Positions 30,354 to 38,398 of a DNA stretch of 38,398 nt are shown piece after piece. Location: NCBI GenBank assembly GCA_049999765.1, contig JBNGIQ010008340.1, positions 1-38,398 on the forward strand, written 5' to 3'. Source of the DNA: Phaeoceros laevis (lineage: Eukaryota > Anthocerotophyta > Anthocerotopsida > Notothyladales). The number at the start of each line of letters is the position of its first letter. The first letter of the stretch is position 1. A model generated the notes under the pieces. It searched no databases. It had not been told where the DNA came from and was given only the letters and a program-made list of their open reading frames with translations. A program made the translations under genes and the position numbers.

Positions 30354-33068
30354 ATGACCGCTGAAGGCCTGCTGGAGCTCTTATGCCAAGATTTTTTCTC
30401 GGATCCAACTCGTTGGTGGGACAACAGGTTGAATGAGGAGACTTCTCGTCACCCTGAATGTGTGTGCAAGAAGTCTCATGACGTCCTGTGGTCAAACAGT
30501 TGGTACAAGTCTGCTTGGGTGTACCGTCAGCTAAGCACGCGGGATGCTGGGACGAGGATGCCTGCTGGGTCTGTACTCACCTCGGTTCACGGAGCCTCTG
30601 GCAGGGTAGCAGAACTTGAGGGTGGTTCAGAGATTGGAAAGTGCAGGCAACTATGTGAGGATGGACACGTCACCAAGGCTCTCGATGCGTTGAACCTCCT
30701 GGTGCAACGAGGAGTTCATATACCCAACAATATCTTCTACCGTGTTCTCAAGAGGTGCATTGCACAAAAAGACCTGGTTCTGGGCCGACGGGTTCATGCT
30801 CTCATCGTTGAAAGTGGGTATGAAGGAAACGCATTCTTAACTACTCACCTCGTCAGTCTGTATGCTTCACATGGGAGGTTGGAGGAAGCGATGCGAGTCT
30901 TTTCCGAGGTCTCTGTGCCAGACGAATATAACTGGGCTTCTATAATATTCGCATATGCTCGATGTGGACAGCCTATGCAGGCTATAGGATTGTATCGTCA
31001 GATGCGTGAGTCAACAGTTAAGCCCAGCAATCGTACTTTTATTGCAGTTCTTAAAGCCTGCAGCATTACAGGAAATTTGGCTGCGGGTAAGAATGTCCAT
31101 GCCCATATCCTGGCAAGCTGGGGGAAGCCAGACATGTTCGTCCAAACCTGTCTGGTGGATATGTATGCAAAATGCGGTAGCTTAAAGGATGCTCGCAAGG
31201 TGTTTGACACACTTGCCCGGAAAGACGTCGTCACTTGGACTGCGATGATTGCAGGTTATGCCCAGCAGGGGCTGGGTCAGGAAGCCCTTAGTCTTTATAG
31301 TAGCATGCAACTAGAAGGAATCACTCCACCCGACTCTGTCACCTTCATATGTCTCCTGCAGGCATGCGCAAGTGTCGGTGTATCAGCCCTTCATAAGGGA
31401 AAGCAGCTTCATGAACAGATCAAAGAGCAACGACTGCAGGCTGATGTGGCAATAGGCACCAGCTTGGTTAACATGTATGCCAAGTGTGGCAGTTTGGAGA
31501 ATGCTCGTAGAGTGTTTGACAAGCTTGCTCAAAGAAATGTTGTGACGTGGAATGCCATGATTGCAGGTTATGCCCATCAAGGATTGTGTCAGGAAGCACT
31601 ATGTCTTTATAGCTGTATGCAACTAGAAGGCATCACTCCACCTAATTCTTTCACGTTTGCATGCCTCCTCCAGGCATGTGCAGGTATAAGTGCAGGAGCC
31701 CTGCATCAGGGGAAGAAGCTTCATGCAGAGTTGGATGAACGAGGACTCCAGGATGATGCTGTTGTAGGTGCCAGCTTGGTTAACATGTATGCAAAGTGTG
31801 GTAGCATAGATGATGCTCAGAGGGTGTTTGACAGACTCTCTGAGAAGGACTTGGTTACATGGACCACAATGATCGCAGGTTATGTTCAGCAGGGAATGGG
31901 TCAGGAGGCTCTCAGGCTTTACAGCAGCATGCGACAAGATGGCACAGATCCACCAAATTCTGTCACATTTGTATGTCTGCTGCAGGCATGTGCAATTGTA
32001 GGTATATCAGCTCTGCAGCACGGGGAGCAGCTCCATGCACAGATTGAAGAGCAAGGACTGCAAGATGATGTGGTCGTAGGATCCAGTCTAATCAATATGT
32101 ACTCCAAATTTGGGTGCATAGACCAAGCCCAGAGAGTGTTTGACAAACTTTCTGAAAAGGATGTGGGGACATGGACCGCCATGATTGCAGGTTATGCCCA
32201 GCAGGGGAGAGGTCAGGCAGCTCTCAGTCTTTTCAGTACTATGCAACTTGAAGGCGTGGCTGTACCAAATGCTATCACATATGTATGCCTGCTGCAGGTA
32301 TGTGCAAGTGAGGCAGTGTTGCCTCTGGGAAAGCAGCTCCATGCACAGATTGAAGAACAAGGGCTGGAAGCCGAAGCAGGAGTAGGCTCTAGCTTGGTAA
32401 ATATGTATGCAAAGTGTGGGAACTTGGAGGATGCTCGCAGGGTTTTTGATGCATTGGCTGTAAAGGATGTTGTGGCATGGAGTGCACTCATTGCAGGGTA
32501 CACTCGCAGGGGAGACAGTGAAATCGTCTTTGAGTTGGTTGACAGGATGGCTCGTGATGGTATCCACCCAAACAGCATCACGTTTCTGAGTGTGCTGACA
32601 GTGTGCAGTCATGTGGGGCTAGTGGACAAAGGCCGACAGTACTTTGATTCTATGAAAACAAAGTATGGAATCAGTCCAACCATCGAGCACTGCACATGCA
32701 TGATGGATCTCCTGGGCCGTGCAGGTTATCTGAACGAGGCGTTACAGCTGGTGATTGCCATGCCTTTCCAACCCAATGGTTCAGTGTGGCTCACTCTGTT
32801 AGGAGCTTGTCAAAAGTGGAGTAACGTTGACGTTGGACGAAAGGCTTTTGAGTTTGCAGTCAGTCTAGATGAAAAAGATGCGGCACCATATATCTTGATG
32901 TCCAACATTTACGCGGGTGCCCAGATGTGGGAGGAGGCAAAAGAGTTGCAGGCTAGGAGAGTAGGATGTGGGGCGTGGAAGCAGCCGGGCCAGAGCTGGT
33001 GGACTGACATGGATGGGGTGGCGCATACATTTGAAGCTGAACAGCTGGCATCTAGCAGGGTCGTGTGA
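30354..33068 (+). CDS. E-class PLS pentatricopeptide protein with PDF-like N-terminus
   Basis: Organellar RNA-binding PPR protein, intronless, 904 residues from the ATG at 30354; the frame opens earlier without an ATG. Residues about 3-55 ('LLCQDFFSDPTRWWDNRLNE', 'VLWSNSWYKSAWVYRQL') resemble the PDF motif of organellar single-strand-DNA-binding (OSB) proteins. From about residue 90 follow P, L and S repeats ('LVNMYAKCGSLENARRVFD', 'VVTWNAMIAGYAHQG', 'VTFVCLLQACA'). Four consecutive PLS triplets are nearly identical and spaced 312 bp (104 residues) at 31230, 31542, 31854 and 32166; the next, at 32472, is spaced 306 bp. The C-terminus has an E domain ('CMMDLLGRAGYLNEA', 'PYILMSNIYAGAQMWEEA') and the start of E+ ('PGQSWW', 'HTFEAEQ'), then stops with no DYW domain. 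If it acts in C-to-U editing it would need a DYW partner. Its RNA target is unknown. Related debris flanks it. Confidence 0.93.
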   Translation: MTAEGLLELLCQDFFSDPTRWWDNRLNEETSRHPECVCKKSHDVLWSNSWYKSAWVYRQLSTRDAGTRMPAGSVLTSVHGASGRVAELEGGSEIGKCRQLCEDGHVTKALDALNLLVQRGVHIPNNIFYRVLKRCIAQKDLVLGRRVHALIVESGYEGNAFLTTHLVSLYASHGRLEEAMRVFSEVSVPDEYNWASIIFAYARCGQPMQAIGLYRQMRESTVKPSNRTFIAVLKACSITGNLAAGKNVHAHILASWGKPDMFVQTCLVDMYAKCGSLKDARKVFDTLARKDVVTWTAMIAGYAQQGLGQEALSLYSSMQLEGITPPDSVTFICLLQACASVGVSALHKGKQLHEQIKEQRLQADVAIGTSLVNMYAKCGSLENARRVFDKLAQRNVVTWNAMIAGYAHQGLCQEALCLYSCMQLEGITPPNSFTFACLLQACAGISAGALHQGKKLHAELDERGLQDDAVVGASLVNMYAKCGSIDDAQRVFDRLSEKDLVTWTTMIAGYVQQGMGQEALRLYSSMRQDGTDPPNSVTFVCLLQACAIVGISALQHGEQLHAQIEEQGLQDDVVVGSSLINMYSKFGCIDQAQRVFDKLSEKDVGTWTAMIAGYAQQGRGQAALSLFSTMQLEGVAVPNAITYVCLLQVCASEAVLPLGKQLHAQIEEQGLEAEAGVGSSLVNMYAKCGNLEDARRVFDALAVKDVVAWSALIAGYTRRGDSEIVFELVDRMARDGIHPNSITFLSVLTVCSHVGLVDKGRQYFDSMKTKYGISPTIEHCTCMMDLLGRAGYLNEALQLVIAMPFQPNGSVWLTLLGACQKWSNVDVGRKAFEFAVSLDEKDAAPYILMSNIYAGAQMWEEAKELQARRVGCGAWKQPGQSWWTDMDGVAHTFEAEQLASSRVV

Positions 33069-33283
33069 GGTTCCCAGACATAGTTTGGAAACTAACAAAT
33101 TAGGGATTGTATTCAGGGATCAGTTTTTCACCTTGCACAGCATGCAGAAAATGTTGAAGGTGACCCAGTGAAAGGGTTGCGCATTGCAGTAGTTCCTGAG
33201 TATTCCCAGCAAGGATGCATATATGTTCTGTATTCAGAAGGGCCACCTCCTGTATTGGTTGCTCTAAGAAATCTGAATGATTG
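33069..33283. other. 3' flank of the PPR gene
   Basis: About 215 bp with no recognisable gene, presumably the PPR 3' untranslated region. Confidence 0.4.
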
Positions 33284-33390
33284 GGCCTCACCATGGTGCA
33301 CTACGGCCTGGCCAGGCTTGTCCAGGCTTTCGACTGGTCTCCTCCCAAAGGGATGCACCCACACGATGTGGACATTGAGGAGTCGTTTTG
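33284..33390 (+). pseudogene. Cytochrome P450 C-terminal fragment
   Basis: The plus strand encodes 'MVHYGLARLVQAFDWSPPKG' and 'DVDIEESF', then a stop. Over about 105 bp it matches the last exon of the P450 gene at 37.3-37.6 kb with about half a dozen differences. The direction is opposite, and there is no upstream P450 sequence (no heme loop) next to it. It is therefore a recent partial, inverted duplicate and cannot be functional. Confidence 0.85.
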
Positions 33391-34385
33391 ACTTGTACTT
33401 GCACAATTAATATTCAGAATATTCTGACTTAAGTACCGAATGCTTGATTTCGTTTAAATTTGCAACATTGGGCCCCCAATCCTAAATGAATGTTACAGGA
33501 GGAAACTCTTCTTAAAATTTGGCATGATAAGGTTAAAAGTCAGGCCCAAATTCTGGTGGCAGTCATGATGAGGGGTTCCAAATGTGATGCATCACCTTTT
33601 GCCTTCAAGAGCACGACCAATTAGTTACTAGAAAACCTGGCTTGCAACATATATACATGCTACCTGAACGTGGCATATGTATGGTCTATGCTTCATTCAA
33701 CTAGTACAGTTAACCGGTATTTTTCTCCCGTTGGGCTTGCAAGCTTTCATATGTCCATCATGAGCAGGCTGAGTTAAAACCATTTCAGAATGATGGAAGC
33801 TTGCAGCACTTGAGGCCTGCAAGGATTCTTTAAGAACAAATAATCTATAAATTTGTGTATGTAAATTGCTGATACTACTGTAAGGACCAGATCAGGGGCA
33901 GTGTTGAGGCAGCATTGTATTTATACATACCCAGGACCCGCCTTTAGAAACACTTTTCAGATTTGTGCACAAGCTTACTATCACCTGGTCCTTCAGCAGA
34001 ACAGCGGCAGGGTCTTGAAAGCTGGGGGCCTGAACGCTTTCGAGACTTGAGGAACCTCACCTTATTTGCAAGGTAACTTAAAAGAGAACAAATACAAGAG
34101 TTTCTCATTCACAACGAGTGAACACTGAACTCGCACCCTTGTCATTGCACGTTCCAAATGCATCTGCAAAATCATGTCTTCATTGCAGGTACCAGTTGGG
34201 AGAAGCGTTGGCACCTGCAGTCAATGTGGAGCTTGACATGCTAAGCTTGTACATGTGTAACGACGAAGGCAATATATATATATGCATAGCCCAAGGTTCC
34301 TAAGTTTTTGTTCCTCCAGTCTTTAGCTACTAGGTCCGAATACCAGTAAACATTATATACCGACCAAAACATATTTTTTCAACTA
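33391..34385. other. Gene-free stretch between P450 scrap and tRNA
   Basis: About 1 kb with only short frames. It contains a small ATATATATATAT run near 34273. Nothing else recognised. Confidence 0.5.
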
Positions 34386-34457
34386 GTCGTTGTAGTATAG
34401 TGGTAAGTATTCCCGCCTGTCACGCGGGTGACCCGGGTTCGATCCCCGGCAACGGCG
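34386..34457 (+). tRNA. tRNA-Asp (GTC)
   Basis: A 72-nt cloverleaf. The acceptor stem GTCGTTG pairs with CAACGGC (one G-U wobble), with discriminator G. The D-arm has the A-box TAGTATAGTGGT. The anticodon stem CCCGC/GCGGG encloses CTGTCAC with anticodon GTC at 34419-34421. The T-arm has GGTTCGATCC (B-box). There is no intron and no encoded CCA, and a short T run follows at about 34477. It matches the usual plant nuclear tRNA-Asp. Confidence 0.97.
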
Positions 34458-35639
34458 TATAGAGCATCTAATATTTGAACTTTTTGGATTATCGAACTGC
34501 AGTAGATGGAACAAATAACTTGTGAAGTTCGTGGCAAAAAATTGGTGCGGCGGCCAGTCCCGAGCTCACAGAACCGGCCGAGGATATGCTGGCGCTCGCT
34601 TTGCCTTGTGGACATACCAAGTGGAGAAACTCGCTGTTTTGAAGCTACGTTTACAGCCTCGTGAGAAGGGATGCACAGTAAATAGTAGTACATGTAAGAG
34701 GTGGTGCTCTTGAAGGCAAGTAAAATACTTTTTTATCATCTGCATTACTAAAGCTCGCTGAACAGCTCATGATTGATTTCTCTTGAAGCTGACAGTTTGC
34801 TGGGTGCAGATGTGAACTTGTTTATGAAAAAGGGAATTGCAGTTTAAACAATCTTCAGGCAGCGCATGTGCTGTAGGCTTGCACTGGGACCCCTTGAAAG
34901 AAAGGGTTCATGCAAACCCCTTTTTCTAGGACGTCCAAAGAAATGAGCATCACGAGTTCCCTGACCTTTTTCACATGTATCTAAACCGTTAGCATGCCAG
35001 GAGAGAACGTTCAAAGGCCTTGTGCACAGCAGACTTCAAGGCTAGCGGTTAGTAGTCAAGATTGTCTCCTTCTTCATGCTTGGAACCTTGACATCCTTTG
35101 CGCTTGTGTTGTGCATCAGGAACAACATCCATGCAGGCCTGCTATTTGAGACGTTTTGCCAAGCTCTAGTGCGTGGTATGTTACATCGATATCTACATGT
35201 ACCAGTGGACACTGGTACTGCTGCACACTACTGTCGCAAGCCTTTCATCTACTGCAAGCTTCAGGACCCAGCATCATGGTCTTGAAAGCTTACAAGTGCA
35301 AAGGGTGCTTTCCAATCTGGAAAGTCCAGTAGACTAGAGTGGACGATCCACTGCCGATGTTCAATCTTGTTCTGAAACATGACTTGAGGATAGAGCATCT
35401 GACCTATGGCTTATTGCATCTAGATACTGGGTACACGTTGACAAGTGTGTGGGTACACGTTGACCAGTGTGTGAGCCTGAAGAAATCGTAGTATTTTGCT
35501 GTGCAAGAGCTTGGGGTGAGTGGTGCAGTGTTTCACGTGGACAAATTGATCTGCCATCTCAGCTCCCATGAGATCTGTAATACGGAGAATCGGTATCTAA
35601 AGTTCATCAGGACAGGCCGTGGCAGCAACATCCCCGGGT
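34458..35639. other. Gene-free stretch with a 22-bp tandem repeat
   Basis: About 1.2 kb with short frames only. It contains the 22-bp tandem repeat at 35428-35471. No protein recognised. Confidence 0.5.
35428..35471. repeat. 22-bp tandem repeat
   Basis: Two units, TGGGTACACGTTGACAAGTG... at 35428-35449 and 35450-35471, differ at one base (A/C). Confidence 0.93.
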
Positions 35640-36965
35640 TTATGCCTGTCGATCCTTAGCTGGGCTGGTTGACATGTATGCGAATGGACGAGTTCAGAGG
35701 ATGCTCACAGAGTATTTGAAAGACTTCCAGACACAAAATAATTGCAGGCTAAGGGTATGCGCTGAAGGGGATAAGGAGCCTATGGTAGTATGCAATATGA
35801 AAGCATCACTCTCCCAACTCTTTGACATCTGTTGCCTCCCTTCAGGCTTCTCCAGGTAGACCTAGTCGATCACCTCTGCACCAAGGAAGTCAGTTCCATA
35901 TACAGATTCAAGGACAGAACTGCAAGATGATGTGGCAGTTTTGGTATAGGGTTTAGGGCTAGTTTGCAAAGTGCTGCCAAGTCCAGTTGTCATTGCCGTT
36001 GGGGGAGAGAATGCTGTACGGCCCACCGCACGTCCTGGCTGTGACATGTCTGCTCTCGTGACAAGGATATGGAGGTTTTAAATAAGGTTGCCAAAGAGCA
36101 GGCTGGCCACTAGGGTTGACGCCTCATAGAACATGGCAAGCCAGCAAAAGCTCTACCTGTAGGTGGTAGGTCATCTGTATACTAGAGCTGGCTCAACTCA
36201 AATTCTCTTGAAGCTGACTGTTTGAAAGACATAACGTGGACAAAGATAATTGCAGGGTATGTCGACGTGTTGAAGGGGATGGGTCAGGAAACCTACGGTG
36301 GCATGCAACATGAAAGCATCAAGCGCTCTCCCAATTCTCAGGCATGCTGTTGCCATGTGTAGGCGATCACCCTCTGCACCAGAGTCAGTTTCATACACAG
36401 ATTCAAGGAGAGGACTGCAAGATGATGTGGCAGTCTGGCTTAGGGTCTAGGGCTAATATGCAATGTGCAGCCAAGCTTCTAAAGATGATAGTTGCTGCGT
36501 GTTTAATTTGACAGACTTGCGCATGCAGCTGGGGATGTTGTGACATTCATGAAACTTTTGCAAGCAGGTAATATCCAGCAGCGCAGGAGATGGGTCAAGA
36601 AGTTCTCAGTCTTTGCTGCAGTAAGCAAAAAGAGAAGACAAGACGCGTACGTCTCCAGATACATGTGTTAATTAACATCTGTGTACACACCTGTTTCCCA
36701 CAGGAATTGCAGTTGAAGCAGCCAGGGCTAGGCCTAGGCCTGCCTGCCTCTGGAGAAGCAGCTGCATGCATACAGAGATTGTGGAACAAGGAATAGGCAA
36801 GCTGATTGGTTCCGACGGGGAGCACCCCTTGAAACTATGTATACATGCAAACAGAAGGCTGACTTCTTCAGATGCTGTTTCATTTTACGGGCATATATGT
36901 GTAGTAGTTACAAGTGAGCTCATCACTGCCCCTGGGAAAGCAGCTACAGGTATGCAGAGATGAAG
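35640..36965 (+). pseudogene. Decayed PPR repeats, two to three tandem copies
   Basis: About 35665-35715 encodes 'LVDMYANG', a worn 'LVDMYAKCG'. The block at about 35730-35960 (ATAATTGCAGG..., AAAGCATCA..., ACAGATTCAAGGA..., CTGCAAGATGATGTGGCAG) recurs at about 36240-36470 with the same order of words, so the two are tandem copies. A weaker third copy follows at 36560-36965 ('EIVEQGIGKLIG', similar to 'QIEEQGLQ' of the intact gene). Frames are broken by many indels and stops. These derive from a gene like the one ending at 33068. Confidence 0.75.
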
Positions 36966-37321
36966 GAATATTGACTGCATTCATGAGCTGGTTCTAGATC
37001 TGGATACAACTTGTAACATGTACTCACTGCCACCACAATTGATACTTGAGCCTGACTTGTAATATAACCAGAGAACTTTGTATCACTGCTGTAGAATTCA
37101 TTTCGGATTGAGGCAATCTTGCCAAAACGAAATCAAGCACTGGGCAGGGGGTGCTTACACTTAGTCAAAATTGTGCTTGCAAGCAGCAAGTCTGGACAGC
37201 CTTTCTCATCACGAGCAGGCATAATTTACATGACACTAATTAGCTTACAGGTACTACTTACTAGTACTAGATGCAGCACAGTCTTTCAGAAACTACAGGT
37301 ACCTAGCTGTCGTGAACGTTA
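36966..37321. other. 3' flank of the P450 gene
   Basis: About 350 bp with nothing recognised. It probably contains the 3' untranslated region of the minus-strand P450. Confidence 0.45.
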
Positions 37322-38398
37322 TCAGTAGAGAAGGAATGACAGTCTGGGAGTTGGGAGTGCTTCCAGGACGTGGGCTCTGGGGAGGGTGAGCCCAAACGAC
37401 TCCTCAATGTCCACATCCTGTGGCTGCATTCCTTTGGGAGGAGACCAGTCGAAAGCCTGGACAAGCCTGGCCAGGCCATAGTGCACCATGGTGAGTCCCA
37501 GGTTCATGCCGGGGCACCCTCGTCGTCCACTCCCAAACGGCAGCAGCTCAAAGTTTTGCCCTCTTACATCAATCTCTGGCCTGCTTGCAGCACATACAAC
37601 ATTTGGAACATTTGCAGAGCGGTCAGTACTAATACTAGTACTGCTAGTGCCTGCAGGCAGGCTTTTGATTATGATCCATAGATGTGACACTGGTTGAGGA
37701 ATAATTTCCAAGAAGACTCCAGCTAGCAGCAGGCCAGGATCGACTGGACATCTCTTGAGACATTTTGAAACAGTGAATTCATGAGATGGCCATACTTGTC
37801 AAGAAACCTCTGAGGACAGAACTCCATGGGGTTGTCCCACACAGCAGGATCTCGCTGCATGGCCCAAACGTTGGCGAACACCATGGTAGACTCTGGAATG
37901 TCATACCCCATCACCTTGGTTTGTTGCGTAGACACATGGGGGACGTTGAAGGCCGCAGCTGGGTGAAACCGGAATGACTCTTTCACCACAGCCTGAAGGT
38001 AGGGCAGGTTGGGAATGTCTGCTTCTGTCACCAGCCTCTCCTTACCCACCACAGAATCCATCTCTGCCTGCAACTTGGCTGCAATCTCGGGATGCCTCAC
38101 GATCTCAGACATGGTCCATTCCATGGCATTGGCTGAGGTATCCGTCCCTGCAGACACCATGTCCTGCGCATGCATGCATTTCCAACTTCAACCATCAATC
38201 CATGGCAGTGTGCAGGCACAATTGGAACTGTGCAGACCTCTCCATATATAGGCTACCGGAGATATTACTTGCAAGCAAGCATGTATACATCTTGTAGACC
38301 TACGGCAACTAGGAGACATTTTCTGTAAGCCATCAATTGGTTAGTTATAACTAAACAATAATTATTGAAAATTACCATGCAGAGGGCCTTGATGATGA
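37322..38398 (-). CDS. Cytochrome P450, A-type (CYP71 clan-like), C-terminal part
   Basis: Heme-thiolate monooxygenase, 3' portion only; the gene continues beyond the window edge. Exons (minus): 38398-38376 (partial, '..IIKALCM'), 38163-37796 and 37580-37322, joined by GT-AG introns in frame. Seen: I-helix oxygen-binding motif 'AGTDTSANAMEWTMSE', K-helix ExxR in 'VVKESFRFHP', the PERF-like 'FCPQRFLDK', then 'PEIDVRGQNFELLPF' and the heme-binding loop 'FGSGRRGCPG' with the axial Cys. The tail is 'GLTLPRAHVLEALPTPRL'. Such A-type P450s are usually ER-anchored and act in phenolic or other specialised metabolism. I cannot assign a family or substrate. Donor AA|GTATGG at 37796 was chosen because it restores the conserved PQRF to IDVRG spacing. 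Confidence 0.92.

Noticed and set aside
37322-37711. Reading the P450 last exon from 37711 as a separate gene
   Set aside because: The segment before 37580 is intron; splicing 37796 to 37580 restores the conserved PQRF to IDVRG spacing.
1-38398. CRISPR array, rRNA genes or complete transposon
   Set aside because: No regularly spaced repeats with spacers, no rRNA-like sequence, and no transposase or reverse-transcriptase frame was found.

Overview
This window is nuclear DNA from a land plant, most probably a seedless one (bryophyte, lycophyte or fern); I cannot name the species. The plant signs are an E-class PLS pentatricopeptide (PPR) gene plus PPR debris, a SLAC1-type anion channel, a Rubisco-LSMT-type SET methyltransferase, an SP1-type chloroplast E3 ligase, plant-type SUMO E1 and PDCD5 genes, and a nuclear-type tRNA-Asp. 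The spliced genes have short GT-AG introns (about 65-265 bp), which let me rebuild exons by following protein frame and conserved motifs. Three large genes (LRR receptor kinase, SP1-like E3, PPR) have no introns. A run of 100 N at 336-435 is an assembly gap.

Layout. 1-1318: decayed PPR copies around the gap. 2217-5111 (+): intronless LRR receptor-like kinase. 5919-7703 (-): nine-exon aldo-keto reductase with a one-base frame problem at a T10 run. 8255-8350: another PPR scrap. 9993-10349 (-) and 10525-10770 (+): two small genes, NFD6-like and a short conserved plant protein, head to head 175 bp apart. 11334-14181 (+): twelve-exon SET-domain lysine methyltransferase. 14642-17041 (+): four-exon SLAC1-like channel with a GC-AG intron. 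17573-18739 (+): membrane-anchored NHL/SMP-30-like beta-propeller, tail to tail with 18854-22129 (-): eleven-exon SUMO-activating enzyme subunit 2. 23127-24155 (+): SP1-like RING E3. 24937-25706 (+): PDCD5. 26270-27225 (+): GLTSCR/BRIP-like SWI/SNF subunit. 28274-28855 (-): a broken caspase-like (C14) gene. 30354-33068 (+): intronless PPR gene with an N-terminal PDF-like motif. 33284-33390 (+): a P450 tail fragment. 34386-34457 (+): tRNA-Asp(GTC). 35640-36965: more PPR debris. 37322-38398 (-): 3' half of an A-type cytochrome P450 that runs off the window.

Most intact genes are conserved housekeeping or signalling genes: SUMO E1, ubiquitin ligase, PDCD5, chromatin remodelling, organelle enzymes and an ion channel. 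They are not an operon-like system. The two most unusual items are the caspase-type peptidase remnant, which has metazoan-style His-Gly and Cys-Arg-Gly active-site motifs in plant DNA, and the PPR protein whose N-terminus resembles the PDF motif of organellar single-stranded-DNA-binding (OSB) proteins. The window also shows PPR birth and death: one gene with four 312-bp internal repeats, surrounded by several eroded PPR fragments.
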